Origin: Virgisporangium ochraceum
GTDB taxonomy: Bacteria; Actinomycetota; Actinomycetes; Mycobacteriales; Micromonosporaceae
Direction: 5' to 3'
Assembly: GCF_016863655.1 (NCBI RefSeq)
Contig: NZ_BOPH01000053.1
Location: 124,001 to 188,000, forward strand
Length of the DNA stretch: 64,000 nt
The position numbers were made by a program, and so were the translations under genes. Each line of letters begins with the position of its first letter. Position 1 is the first letter of the stretch. Shown piece by piece: positions 16,248 through 24,738 of this stretch. The notes below the pieces were generated by a model that ran no database searches, had not been told where the DNA came from, and saw only the letters and a list, made by a program, of their open reading frames with translations.

Positions 16248-17459
16248 CTACTGTTTCAGGGTGAGAGGAAGCCGGTCCAGGCCCCGCACCGTGAGCCCGT
16301 CCCTCCACTGTGGAGTCCCGGCCAGCTCGATCGACGGGAAGCGGTCGAGCATCGCGCCGAACACCAGCTGCGCCTCCAGCCGGGCGAGACCCGCGCCGAG
16401 ACAGTAGTGGATGCCGCTGCCGAAGCTCAGCGTCGCTGCTTCGGCGCGGTTCAGCCTGAGGACGCCGGGGTCGCTGAACGCGCGGGGGTCGTGGTTGGCG
16501 GCGCCCAGCAGGACCAGCAGATGCCGGTCCCCCGGAATGACCGTCCCGTCGGGGAGCGTGACCTCCTCGGCGGTGACCCGCGGGATCACCTGTACCGGGG
16601 TGTCGAACCGCAGCAGCTCCTCCACCGCGGCCGGCATCGTCGCCGGGTCGGCGCGCAGCGCGGCCAGCTCGTCGGGGTGGGACAGCAGGGCGTACATGCC
16701 GTTGCCGATGAGGTTGGTGGTGGTCTCGAAGCCGGCCAGGAACAGCAGCGTCAGCGTGGCGAGCAGCTCGTCCTCGGTGAGGCGGTCGCCCTCCTCCCGC
16801 ACGGCGATCAGCGCCGACACCAGGTCGTCGGCCGGTTGCCGGCGGCGCTCGGCCACCAGCCCGCGGAAGTACTCCAGGATCGTGTCGGCGGCCGCGTCCG
16901 ACCGGCTGAGGTCGGAGTCGGCGACGGCGAGGTCGAGCGCGTCGGTCAGGTCGCGCACGAGCCGCTGGAACGGTGGCTGGTCGGCCTCCGGGACCCCGAT
17001 GAGCCGGCCGATCACCGCCACCGGGAACGGGAACGCGAGCTCGTTCATGAGGTCGACGTCGCCGCTGAGCCGGTCGAGCCGGGCGGCCAGGATCTCCTCG
17101 ATGGCCGACCGCAGCCCGGCCACCGACCGGGGCGTGAACGCCTTGCTCACCAGCCGCCGGATGCGGGTGTGGTCGGGCGGGTCCTGCAGCATGAACGTGG
17201 TGTTGAGCAGCCGGCGCGAGGAGTGCTCGTCGTGCCCGGGCAGCGGGGCCGGGCGTCCGGGCCGCGTGCGCACCACGCGCGGGTCGCGCAGCACCGCGTC
17301 GACGTTGCGGTAGCTGGTGACGAACCGGCCCAGGAACGCCGACCGGTGCAGCTCACCGAGGTCGTGCAGGCGCCGGAAGACGCCGGCGAGGTCGCGCCGG
17401 CCCTCCGGGGTGAGCAGTTCCGCCAGGACCTCGTCCACATTCGTCGTGGGAGCCGCCAT
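16248..17459 (-). CDS. Cytochrome P450 (class I bacterial)
   Basis: 403-residue soluble haem monooxygenase. It has the I-helix oxygen-activation motif LFLAGFETTTN, the K-helix EELLR (ExxR), and the haem-ligand loop FGSGIHYCLGAGLARLE with the axial Cys. Length and sequence style are those of CYP107/CYP105-like actinobacterial enzymes that hydroxylate secondary metabolites or fatty acids and need a separate ferredoxin. No ferredoxin is adjacent. ATG 17459 was chosen over 17495, since the latter would overlap the operator-like palindromes. It carries one TCCAC-N-GTGGA palindrome near its 3' end. Confidence 0.95.
   Translation of the reverse strand: MAAPTTNVDEVLAELLTPEGRRDLAGVFRRLHDLGELHRSAFLGRFVTSYRNVDAVLRDPRVVRTRPGRPAPLPGHDEHSSRRLLNTTFMLQDPPDHTRIRRLVSKAFTPRSVAGLRSAIEEILAARLDRLSGDVDLMNELAFPFPVAVIGRLIGVPEADQPPFQRLVRDLTDALDLAVADSDLSRSDAAADTILEYFRGLVAERRRQPADDLVSALIAVREEGDRLTEDELLATLTLLFLAGFETTTNLIGNGMYALLSHPDELAALRADPATMPAAVEELLRFDTPVQVIPRVTAEEVTLPDGTVIPGDRHLLVLLGAANHDPRAFSDPGVLRLNRAEAATLSFGSGIHYCLGAGLARLEAQLVFGAMLDRFPSIELAGTPQWRDGLTVRGLDRLPLTLKQ
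16304..16314. repeat. TCCACTGTGGA palindrome in the P450 gene
   Basis: Coding frame Pro-Gln-Trp-Arg, the third possible frame. Confidence 0.6.
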
Positions 17460-17488
17460 GCGGCCACGGTCCCATGCCGGCAAACAAA

Positions 17489-17508
17489 CAGTCAAGACTG
17501 CTTATAAG
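17489..17508. promoter_or_regulatory. Operator-like palindromes between P450 and enoyl-CoA hydratase
   Basis: CAGTC-AA-GACTG at 17489-17500 is a perfect inverted repeat, directly followed by CTTATAAG at 17501-17508, also self-complementary and usable as a -10. The pair sits in the 71-base divergent promoter. A TetR-type regulator is encoded next door (15614-16225), which makes it the first candidate to bind here. Confidence 0.5.
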
Positions 17509-17530
17509 TTGCTCGCGTACGTTGGGTGGC

Positions 17531-18292
17531 ATGACCGTCATCGTGCGCCACGAAGGCCCCGTCACCACGGTGCTGATCAACCGTCCGGAGCGCCGCAACG
17601 CGGTCGACGGGCCGACCGCCGCCCGCCTCACCGGCGCGCTGCGCGCCTTCGACGGCGACCCCAGCGCGTCCGTGGCCGTGCTCGGCGGCACCGGCGGCAC
17701 ATTCTGCTCCGGCGCCGACCTGCACGCGTACGGCACGGCGGAGGCCAACCGGGTCTCCGCCGAGGGCGACGGTCCGATGGGACCGACACGGCTGCGGCTG
17801 TCGAAGCCGGTGATCGCCGCGATCGAGGGGCACGCGGTGGCCGGCGGCCTGGAGCTGGCCCTGTGGTGCGACCTGCGGGTGGCCGCCGCCGACGCCGTGC
17901 TGGGCGTGTTCTGCCGTCGCTACGGGGTCCCGTTGATCGACGGCGGCACGGTGCGACTACCGCGACTGATCGGCGGGAGCCGGGCCATGGACCTGATCCT
18001 GACCGGCCGCCCGGTCGACGCGGCCGAGGCGCACTCGATCGGGTTGGTGAACCGGGTGGTGCCACCGGGCACGGCGGTCTCGGCCGCCGAACGGCTCGCC
18101 GGCGAGCTCGCCGCGCTGCCACAGGCCTGCCTGCGCGAGGACCGCCTGTCGGTGCTGGAGCAGCACGGCCTCGACGAGGAGGCCGCGCTCGCCAACGAAC
18201 TGCGGCACGGCGAACGGTCGCTCGCGGCGGTCGACGCCGGAATCGAGGCGTTCCGCGCCGGACGCGGCCGCCACGGCACCCGCGTCGACTGA
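17531..18292 (+). CDS. Enoyl-CoA hydratase/isomerase family protein
   Basis: 253-residue crotonase-fold enzyme. The oxyanion-hole segments are visible (TFCSGADLHAYG and EGHAVAGGLELALWCDLRVA). The position of the second catalytic Glu holds GVPLIDGGTVRLPR, where the hydratase Glu pair is not clearly complete, so isomerase or other crotonase chemistry is possible. ATG 17531 follows GGGTGG. It is divergent from the P450 gene, suggesting co-regulated modification of an acyl substrate. Confidence 0.88.
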   Translation: MTVIVRHEGPVTTVLINRPERRNAVDGPTAARLTGALRAFDGDPSASVAVLGGTGGTFCSGADLHAYGTAEANRVSAEGDGPMGPTRLRLSKPVIAAIEGHAVAGGLELALWCDLRVAAADAVLGVFCRRYGVPLIDGGTVRLPRLIGGSRAMDLILTGRPVDAAEAHSIGLVNRVVPPGTAVSAAERLAGELAALPQACLREDRLSVLEQHGLDEEAALANELRHGERSLAAVDAGIEAFRAGRGRHGTRVD

Positions 18293-18363
18293 CGTTTTTC
18301 CGCGCAGGGCGCGGGGTACACGGCAGCCGCCACTGACAAGCCCGGACGAAAGAAGCGGGGAGC

Positions 18364-18783
18364 ATGGACAGGCCGCTGCATCTGGAGATCTCGCTGGATC
18401 TACCCCGCGACGCGGAGCTGGTCGCGCAGACCCGCCGGACCCTCGACGGCGCCCTCGGCGGCGCCGGTGTCGACGAGGACTGCCGCCACGACATCCGACT
18501 GGCGCTGACCGAGGCGTGCGCCAACGTCATCAAGCACGCCGAGCACTCGACGATCTACCACGTCGACGTGACGGTGGAGGACAGCGAGTGCGTCATCGAG
18601 GTCACCGACGACGGCGGTGGTTTCAGCCCCTCGTCGGTGAAGCCGGGTGAGCTCCTCGACGACGCGGGCCGGGGCCTGCAGATCGTCGCCGCGGTCACCG
18701 ACGGGCTCGAGGTCGTGTCGATCGATGGCCTCGGCACCGTGCTGCGCTTCACCAAGCGCCTCACGTGGGTCGAGGCCAACTGA
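18364..18783 (+). CDS. RsbW-like ATP-binding anti-sigma/serine-kinase domain protein
   Basis: 139-residue stand-alone HATPase_c_2 (GHKL) domain. The N-box is LALTEACANVIKHA, followed by the G1 box VTDDGGGFSP and the G2 region DDAGRGLQIVAAVTDGLEV. This is the architecture of RsbW/SpoIIAB-type anti-sigma kinases and of the many actinobacterial relatives that phosphorylate anti-anti-sigma proteins. No anti-anti-sigma or partner sigma gene is adjacent, so its partner is unknown. The ATG has GGGGAG just upstream. Confidence 0.88.
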   Translation: MDRPLHLEISLDLPRDAELVAQTRRTLDGALGGAGVDEDCRHDIRLALTEACANVIKHAEHSTIYHVDVTVEDSECVIEVTDDGGGFSPSSVKPGELLDDAGRGLQIVAAVTDGLEVVSIDGLGTVLRFTKRLTWVEAN

Positions 18784-18795
18784 CCGGTCACCGCA

Positions 18796-18863
18796 CGCGG
18801 GCCCGCGCCGGCCGACGGTGGATCGCGCGGGCCCGCGCCGGCCGACGCTAGATCGCGCGGGCC
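18796..18863. repeat. 30-base tandem repeat across the glycosidase stop codon
   Basis: Two copies (18796-18825, 18826-18855) and the first 8 bases of a third. Copies differ at three bases: GTG in the first, CTA in the second. CTA is the stop codon (minus-strand TAG) of the glycosidase-like gene. Thus the last codons, the stop and the following bases of that gene appear duplicated downstream. Confidence 0.75.
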
Positions 18864-19834
18864 ACCGCGATCGTCGTCGCACTGCGGCGCCCCGCCTCGT
18901 AGAACATGTACTGCACCCCTCCGTCGGTGCCGAACGCCGGCGCGGCCGAACGGCCGTTGTCGGGCGCGTTGCCGCGCGGGGTGTGGAACACCCCGAGGTG
19001 CACCTCGCGGTCGAAGTCGTTGCCGACCTCGGTGAGGTACATCCTCCCGGAACCACCGTGGTAGACCACGTACGTCGTGCCGTTGCGCTTGAGCACGTGC
19101 GGGCCGCTGATGTCGGTCTCGCCGTCGTTCTCGGCGTTGATGAGCGGCGTCTGGGCGAACTGCCAGTTCCGGGCGTCGGCCGACCAGCCCCAGAAGATGT
19201 CGCGGCGGCCGCCCATGGCACCCATGTACACCATGACGTAGCGGCTGCCGCGGCCCGCGATCGTGTGGTCGAACACGCGCGCGTACGACGTCTCGCTGAG
19301 GCCCGGCACGTCGGCGGTGCTGAGCACCAGGCGGTCGTAGGTGAACGTGATGCCGTCGGTGGAGACGGCCAGCCGGGTCTGCGCGTTGTTGCCGTGGAAG
19401 TACAGGTGGAAGCGGCGGGACGCGGCGTGCCAGAACACGTGCGGCGACGACACGTGCGGCACCGAGTGGTGCGGTGACCAGACGTTGCGGACGATCGGGT
19501 TCGCCGGGTACTCGGTGAACTGACCGGCGAGCGAGTTGCCGTAGGCCAGGCAGATCCCGCCCTCGCCGTCGTGCGGCGCGTAGTACAGGTAGTACCGGGC
19601 ACGGTAGTTCGAGATCTTGTCGTAGACCCCGCGCACGCACGGGAAGATCAGCTCGTTGGTGGGGTTGTAGATCAGCTCCGACTTGACGAACGGCGTGCCG
19701 ATGTACTGGTAGGTGGGAAATCCGGCGGGGCCGGCGAGGGCGGGGGCGGCGGTGCCCACGAGCGGCGAGACGGCGGCCGCGCCGAGCGCGGCGGCGCCGC
19801 CGCGCAGCACCGTACGGCGGTGAAGGCGTTCCAT
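18848..19834 (-). CDS. Exported glycosidase-like five-bladed beta-propeller protein
   Basis: 328 residues. The N-terminus HRRTVLRGGAAALGAAAV is a twin-arginine signal with cleavage near residue 34. The mature part resembles GH43/GH32/GH117-type propellers: repeated blade motifs SSPHVFWHAASRRFHLYFHG, RYVMVYMGAMGGRRDIFWG and SGPHVLKRNGTTYVVYHGGS. Candidate acidic residues exist but a catalytic set cannot be assigned by eye, so enzyme specificity is open. It is divergent from the lacI-type gene with shared operators, so it likely releases the sugar that the downstream importer takes up. The last codons overlap a tandem repeat. Confidence 0.78.
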   Translation of the reverse strand: MERLHRRTVLRGGAAALGAAAVSPLVGTAAPALAGPAGFPTYQYIGTPFVKSELIYNPTNELIFPCVRGVYDKISNYRARYYLYYAPHDGEGGICLAYGNSLAGQFTEYPANPIVRNVWSPHHSVPHVSSPHVFWHAASRRFHLYFHGNNAQTRLAVSTDGITFTYDRLVLSTADVPGLSETSYARVFDHTIAGRGSRYVMVYMGAMGGRRDIFWGWSADARNWQFAQTPLINAENDGETDISGPHVLKRNGTTYVVYHGGSGRMYLTEVGNDFDREVHLGVFHTPRGNAPDNGRSAAPAFGTDGGVQYMFYEAGRRSATTIAVARAI

Positions 19835-19874
19835 GGCAAGACGATGCGCTGACGTCCGTCAATGGTCAAGATGC

Positions 19875-19886
19875 TAATACGAATTA
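19875..19886. promoter_or_regulatory. LacI-type operator 1
   Basis: TAATACGAATTA, an inverted repeat with the central CG dyad typical of LacI/GalR operators, preceded by TGC. It lies about 40 bases upstream of the glycosidase start, and just upstream of a TTGACT -35 for the lacI-side promoter. Confidence 0.65.
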
Positions 19887-19890
19887 CCAC

Positions 19891-19920
19891 TTGACTCTGG
19901 TCGTAACAGACCCGCACGAT
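19891..19920 (+). promoter_or_regulatory. Probable promoter of the lacI operon
   Basis: TTGACT at 19891-19896 and CACGAT at 19915-19920, 18 bases apart. Flanked on both sides by the matching operators, so the repressor could close this promoter and probably the divergent one. Confidence 0.4.
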
Positions 19921-19938
19921 GACGTTCACATCCAGAAC

Positions 19939-19950
19939 TGATACGCATTA
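19939..19950. promoter_or_regulatory. LacI-type operator 2
   Basis: TGATACGCATTA followed by GCA. On the opposite strand it reads TGCTAATGCGTATCA, matching operator 1 (TGCTAATACGAATTA) at 12 of 15 bases. It lies 21 bases before the lacI GTG. Confidence 0.65.
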
Positions 19951-19971
19951 GCACCTCACGGAGGCACCAGC

Positions 19972-20994
19972 GTGGCCGGAGCGCGCAGACGCGTCACCCA
20001 GCAGGACATCGCCCGCATGACCGGCGTCAGCCAGGCGACCGTCTCACTGGTGCTCAACGGCCGCGCCGACACCGACGTGCGCATCGCGCCGCAGACGCGG
20101 GAGAAGGTGCTCCGCGCGATCCGGCAGACCGGCTACGTGGCCGACCCGGTCGCCCGGCGGCTGGCCGCCCGGCACAACCGCATCCTCGGGGTGTTCACCT
20201 ACGAGCCGGTGTTCCCCAGCGGCAGCCGCGACTTCTACCACCCGTTCCTCCTCGGCATCGAGGAGCGCGCCGAACGCGTCGGCAGCGACCTGCTGCTGTT
20301 CACCAGCGCGCCGGTCGCCGACGACGGCCGCCGGCGCATCTTCCACGACGACCACCGGCTGCGCCTCGCCGACGGCTGCATCCTCCTCGGACGCCAGATG
20401 AACCGGGACGACCTGGCCCGGCTGGTCGCCGAGGAGTACCCGTTCGTCGCGGTCGGCCGGCGCGACGACGCCGGCGGTCCGGTGCCGTACGTCGGCGCCG
20501 ACTACCCGGCGGCGACGTCCGCGCTGGTGCGGCGGGCGGTGGACCTCGGGCACGAGCGCCTCGCGTACGTCGGACCGGGTGCGGGCGCCGAGTCACCGGC
20601 CGACCGCATGCGCGGCTTCACCGACGCGGTCGCCGCGGCCGGCGTCTCCGGGACGCACGCGCCGGTCGCCGACGCGCGGACCCTCGACTCGCTGCTGCGG
20701 CAGGGGGTCACGGCGCTCTTCGTGGAGGAGCCGGCCGACGGGGTGGCGCTGGTGGCGCTCGCGAACGAGCGTGCGGTGCGGGTCCCGGAGGATCTGTCGC
20801 TCGTGGCCCTGGGCGACCCGACCCGGCCGACCACGACGGACCTCGACTTCTCGGGATTCTCCATTCCCCGCAAGGAGATGGGCGAGCAGGCGGTCGAGGT
20901 GCTCACCGGTCTCATCGAGGGCCACGACAAGACACAGCGGTTGCTGCCCTGCGAACTGGTCGCGGGCAGCACTCTCGCGGAGAGGAAGAGGTAG
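19972..20994 (+). CDS. LacI-family transcriptional repressor
   Basis: 340 residues. The N-terminal HTH plus hinge (TQQDIARMTGVSQATVSLVL, then hinge helix VARRLAARHNR) precedes a periplasmic-binding-protein-like effector domain (GVFTYEP, PFVAVGRRDD, YVGADYPAATSALV, SLVALGDPTRPTTT). The effector is presumably the sugar handled by the locus. GTG 19972 follows GGAGG. It is the first gene of an apparent operon: its TAG stop abuts the ATG of the FAD oxidoreductase. Two matching LacI operators precede it, indicating autoregulation. Confidence 0.93.
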   Translation: MAGARRRVTQQDIARMTGVSQATVSLVLNGRADTDVRIAPQTREKVLRAIRQTGYVADPVARRLAARHNRILGVFTYEPVFPSGSRDFYHPFLLGIEERAERVGSDLLLFTSAPVADDGRRRIFHDDHRLRLADGCILLGRQMNRDDLARLVAEEYPFVAVGRRDDAGGPVPYVGADYPAATSALVRRAVDLGHERLAYVGPGAGAESPADRMRGFTDAVAAAGVSGTHAPVADARTLDSLLRQGVTALFVEEPADGVALVALANERAVRVPEDLSLVALGDPTRPTTTDLDFSGFSIPRKEMGEQAVEVLTGLIEGHDKTQRLLPCELVAGSTLAERKR

Positions 20995-22584
20995 ATGGCC
21001 GACCTGGAAACGGAGGTGCTCGTCGTCGGTGGCGGGCTCGGCGGGGTCGCGGCGGCGTTGGCCGCGTTGCGGGCCGGCCGGCGCGTGGTGCTGACCGAGG
21101 AGTACCCGTGGCTGGGTGGGCAGCTGACCAGCCAGGCCGTGCCGCCCGACGAGCACACGTGGGTGGAGCGGTTCGGGGTCACGGCGTCGTACCGCGCTCT
21201 CCGCGAACGGATCCGCGACTACTACCGGTCCCACTACCCGCTCACCGAACGGTCCCGCGCGGCCCGGGAACTCAACCCCGGCGCGGGTTTCGTGAGCCGG
21301 CTGTGCCACGAGCCGCGGGTGGCGGTGGCGGTCGTCGAGTCGCTGCTCGCGCCGTACCGGGGCGGCGGGCGGCTGGTGGTTCTGCAGCCCGCGCGTCCCG
21401 TGAGCGTCGAGACCGACGGCGACCGGGTCACCGCGGTCCGACTGTCCACAGGGGACACCGTGCGGGCGCCGTACATTCTCGACGCCACGGAGACCGGTGA
21501 GCTGCTGCCGTTGAGCGGCACCGAGTACGTCACCGGCTTCGAGTCGCAGGACGAGACCGGCGAACCCAGCGCGCCGTCGGAGGCCCAGCCGCTGAACATG
21601 CAGGCGGTGTCGGTGTGCTTCGCGATCGACCACATCGACGGCGACCACACCATCGACCGCCCGTCCTCCTACGGCTACTGGCGTGACTACGCGCCGTCCT
21701 TCTGGGGCGGCAACCTCCTCGGCTGGACCGCTCCGCACCCCCGCACGCTGGAGCCGGTCGAGCGCGAGTTCACCCCGAACCCCGACGACGACCCGCTCTC
21801 GGTCGTCGCCGACCAGCGGGCCGACGGCGGCGACCGCAACCTGTGGACGTTCCGTCGCATCGCCGCCCGCCGCCACTTCGTGCCGGGCGCGTACGACAGC
21901 GACATCACCCTCGTCAACTGGCCGATGATCGACTATCTCGACGGCAACGTCATCGACGTTCCCGACGCCGCTTCCCACGTGGAGAAGGCGCGCGAGCTCT
22001 CCCGGTCGGTCCTGTACTGGATGCAGACCGAGGCGCCGCGGCCCGACGGCGGAACCGGGTTTCCCGGGCTGCGCCTGCGCGGCGACGTCACCGGGTCGGA
22101 CGACGGCCTCGCGCAGGCGCCGTACATCCGGGAGTCGCGGCGGATCCGGGCCGAGTACACCGTCGTCGAGCAGGACCTCGCGGTGTCGGTGCGCGGAGAC
22201 AAGGGCGCCGTGCGCTACGACGACAGCGTCGGCATCGGCATGTACCGCATCGACCTGCACCCGTCGACCGGCGGCGACAACTACATCGACGTGGCGAGCA
22301 GCCCGTTCGAGATCCCGCTCGGCGCGCTGATCCCGCGCCGGGTGGAGAACCTGCTGCCCGCCGGCAAGAACATCGGCACGACCCACATCACCAACGGCTG
22401 CTACCGGCTGCACCCCGTCGAATGGAACGTCGGCGAGGCCGCCGGCGCCCTGGCGGCCTTCTGCCTCGACCGTGCGACCACCCCGCGCGCGGTACGCAAC
22501 GACCCCGATCTGCTCGCCGACTTCCAGCGGCGGCTTGCCGCCGACGGCGTCGAACTGCGCTGGCCCGACGTCACCGGCTATTGA
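20995..22584 (+). CDS. FAD-dependent oxidoreductase (PF12831-type)
   Basis: 529 residues. The N-terminal Rossmann motif VVGGGLGGVAAALAALRAG binds FAD. PYILDATETGELLPLSG and the C-terminal NLLPAGKNIGTTHITNGCYR, then WNVGEAAGALAAFC, form the family's second FAD-contact region. PF12831 proteins recur in carbohydrate and polysaccharide loci, but their chemistry is mostly unassigned; oxidation of a sugar or sugar acid is a reasonable inference here. There is no signal peptide, so it is cytoplasmic and would act after import by the transporter encoded next. It begins directly after the lacI stop codon. Confidence 0.88.
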   Translation: MADLETEVLVVGGGLGGVAAALAALRAGRRVVLTEEYPWLGGQLTSQAVPPDEHTWVERFGVTASYRALRERIRDYYRSHYPLTERSRAARELNPGAGFVSRLCHEPRVAVAVVESLLAPYRGGGRLVVLQPARPVSVETDGDRVTAVRLSTGDTVRAPYILDATETGELLPLSGTEYVTGFESQDETGEPSAPSEAQPLNMQAVSVCFAIDHIDGDHTIDRPSSYGYWRDYAPSFWGGNLLGWTAPHPRTLEPVEREFTPNPDDDPLSVVADQRADGGDRNLWTFRRIAARRHFVPGAYDSDITLVNWPMIDYLDGNVIDVPDAASHVEKARELSRSVLYWMQTEAPRPDGGTGFPGLRLRGDVTGSDDGLAQAPYIRESRRIRAEYTVVEQDLAVSVRGDKGAVRYDDSVGIGMYRIDLHPSTGGDNYIDVASSPFEIPLGALIPRRVENLLPAGKNIGTTHITNGCYRLHPVEWNVGEAAGALAAFCLDRATTPRAVRNDPDLLADFQRRLAADGVELRWPDVTGY

Positions 22585-22603
22585 GTTCTGAGGAGCGACC
22601 CCC

Positions 22604-23851
22604 ATGAGAAAGAGACTCGCTGTATTACTGGCCGCGGCTCTCGCGTTGACGGCCTGTGGAGGCGGCGACTCCGAGGCTTCCGACGGCCCGGTTTCGCTGC
22701 GCATGACGATCTGGACCGGCAACGCCGACCACCTCGCGCTGTTCAACTCGATCGCCGACGAGTACAGGAAGCAGAACAGCAACGTCACCGAGATCAAGTT
22801 CGACACCCTGCCGATCGAGACCTACACCACCGGTCTCACCACGCAGATCGCCGGCGGCAACGCCCCCGACTTGGCCTGGATCCTCGAGAACTCCGCACCC
22901 GACTTCGTCTCGTCGGGCGCGCTCGTGCCGCTGAAGGTCGAGGGCTCCGAGGACCTCATCCCGAGCACCACCAGGCTGTGGCAGACCGGCGGCAAGCTCT
23001 ACGCGTACCCGTTCTCCACGTCGCCGTTCGGGGTGTTCGTCAACAACGACCTCATCAAGCAGGCCGGCCAGCAGACGCCCGCGGAGCTCATCGCCGCGAA
23101 CCAGTGGACGTGGGACAAGGCGTACGCGGTCAACGCCGCGGTGGCCGCCGGCACCGGCAAGGGCGGCCTCGTCGTCCGCGACTTCGACTACAAGACGTGG
23201 GACAACCTCGCCTCCGTGTGGGGCGGCTGGGGCGCCGAGCCGTGGAGCGAGGACGGCAAGAAGCGCGGCTTCGCCGACCAGCCGATGGTCGACGCGATGA
23301 CCGCGTTCCATAAGGCGATCTTCACCGACAAGGCCGTTCCGGGTCCGGGTACCGCGCCGGACTTCTTCGCCGGCAACGCGGCCATGACGATCACCCAGAT
23401 CTCGCGGGCGTCGCTGCTCAAGGACAGCAAGTTCCAGTGGGACCTCGTGCCGCTGCCCGCCGGCCCGAAGGGCACCTACGGGGTGATCGGCCAGGCCGGC
23501 ATCGGCGTGCTGAAGAAGGGGAAGAACGCCGACGCGGCCGCCGACTTCCTCGCGTTCTTCACCAGCCCGGAGAATTCGGCGAAGCTCGCCCAGTACTTCC
23601 CGCCGCCCCGCAAGACGCAACTCACCGCAGACAACCTCGCGAAGACCAACCCCCTCCTGAAGCCGGAACAGCTGCAGAAGGTCGTCATCGAGGGCGTCAA
23701 CATCGGTAAGGTCAAGCCGTCGCACACCGGACAGGCCGAGCTGAGCCAGACCGTGCGGGCCGCGCTCGACCCGCTGTGGAAGGCCGACGCCGACGTTCGC
23801 GGCGTGCTCGGCGGCGTCTGCTCCAAGATCCAACCGATGCTGGGCAAGTGA
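22604..23851 (+). CDS. Sugar ABC transporter substrate-binding lipoprotein
   Basis: 415 residues. The signal peptide ends in the lipobox ALTACGGGDSEA (Cys near residue 19). The mature part is a family-1 extracellular solute-binding protein of the CUT1 type (TTQIAGGNAPDLAWI, KLYAYPFSTSPFGVFVN, AADFLAFFTSPENSAKL). It captures an oligosaccharide or sugar for the permease pair that follows. ATG 22604 has GAGGAG upstream. The stop overlaps the next start (GTGA). Ligand unknown; regulated with the LacI operon. Confidence 0.93.
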   Translation: MRKRLAVLLAAALALTACGGGDSEASDGPVSLRMTIWTGNADHLALFNSIADEYRKQNSNVTEIKFDTLPIETYTTGLTTQIAGGNAPDLAWILENSAPDFVSSGALVPLKVEGSEDLIPSTTRLWQTGGKLYAYPFSTSPFGVFVNNDLIKQAGQQTPAELIAANQWTWDKAYAVNAAVAAGTGKGGLVVRDFDYKTWDNLASVWGGWGAEPWSEDGKKRGFADQPMVDAMTAFHKAIFTDKAVPGPGTAPDFFAGNAAMTITQISRASLLKDSKFQWDLVPLPAGPKGTYGVIGQAGIGVLKKGKNADAAADFLAFFTSPENSAKLAQYFPPPRKTQLTADNLAKTNPLLKPEQLQKVVIEGVNIGKVKPSHTGQAELSQTVRAALDPLWKADADVRGVLGGVCSKIQPMLGK

Positions 23852-24738
23852 ACTCTTTCTGGACGAGGCGCCGGCGGGACAATCTCGCCGGTTACCTCTT
23901 CATCGCGCCGCAGTTGCTGGGCAGCCTCGCGTTCGTGCTCGGCCCGCTGGTGATGGTGGTCTGGTACAGCCTCCACGAGTGGAACGTGCTCGCCGACACG
24001 TTCGAGTTCACCGGCGCGTCGAACTACCGGGCGCTGGCCGACGACCCCGAACTCGGCAACGTGCTGGCCGCGACCACGTTCTTCTCGGTCGGGCTCGTGG
24101 TGTTCAACCTGACGCTCGCGCTGCTGCTGGCCGTGCTGCTCAACCAGAAGCTGCGCGGCACCGTCGTGTTCCGCACGCTGTTCTTCTCGCCCGTCGTCGT
24201 GTCGCTCGTCGCCTGGACGATCGTGTGGGGCTTCCTGCTGCAGAACGACGGCGGCATCAACGGCCTGCTCGACACCGTCGGGGTCACCGGCCCGAACTGG
24301 CTGCGCGGTGAGACCACCGCGATGATGTCGGTGATCGTGGTGCAGGTGTTCAAGAACGTCGGGCTGAACATGGTGCTGTTCCTGGCCGCGCTCCAGGGCG
24401 TCCCGCAGCAGTTGTACGAGGCCGCGACGCTCGACGGCGCCGGTTGGTGGATGCGCTTCGGCCGCATCACGATGCCGCTGATCAGCCCGACGATCCTGCT
24501 CACGTCGATCATCACGGTGGTGGGTTCGCTGCAGGTGTTCGCGCAGATCGCCGTTCTGACGCAGGGCGGGCCCGGCACCTCGACGACGGTGCTCGTCTAC
24601 TACCTGTACCAGCAGGCCTTCCAGTTCCACCACTTCGGGTACGGGGCCACGCTGTCGGTGCTGCTGTTCGTGATCGTGCTGGGGCTGACGCTGCTGCAGT
24701 GGCGCATGCGCCGGAGGTGGGTGCTCGATGAAAACTGA
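23848..24738 (+). CDS. Sugar ABC transporter permease (MalF type)
   Basis: 296 residues with six predicted membrane spans and the EAA loop contacting the ATPase (LYEAATLDGAGWWMRFGRIT). The GTG start at 23848 overlaps the binding-protein stop by 4 bases. CUT1 pairing with the next gene is typical. No ATP-binding subunit is encoded in the locus. Confidence 0.93.
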   Translation: MNSFWTRRRRDNLAGYLFIAPQLLGSLAFVLGPLVMVVWYSLHEWNVLADTFEFTGASNYRALADDPELGNVLAATTFFSVGLVVFNLTLALLLAVLLNQKLRGTVVFRTLFFSPVVVSLVAWTIVWGFLLQNDGGINGLLDTVGVTGPNWLRGETTAMMSVIVVQVFKNVGLNMVLFLAALQGVPQQLYEAATLDGAGWWMRFGRITMPLISPTILLTSIITVVGSLQVFAQIAVLTQGGPGTSTTVLVYYLYQQAFQFHHFGYGATLSVLLFVIVLGLTLLQWRMRRRWVLDEN

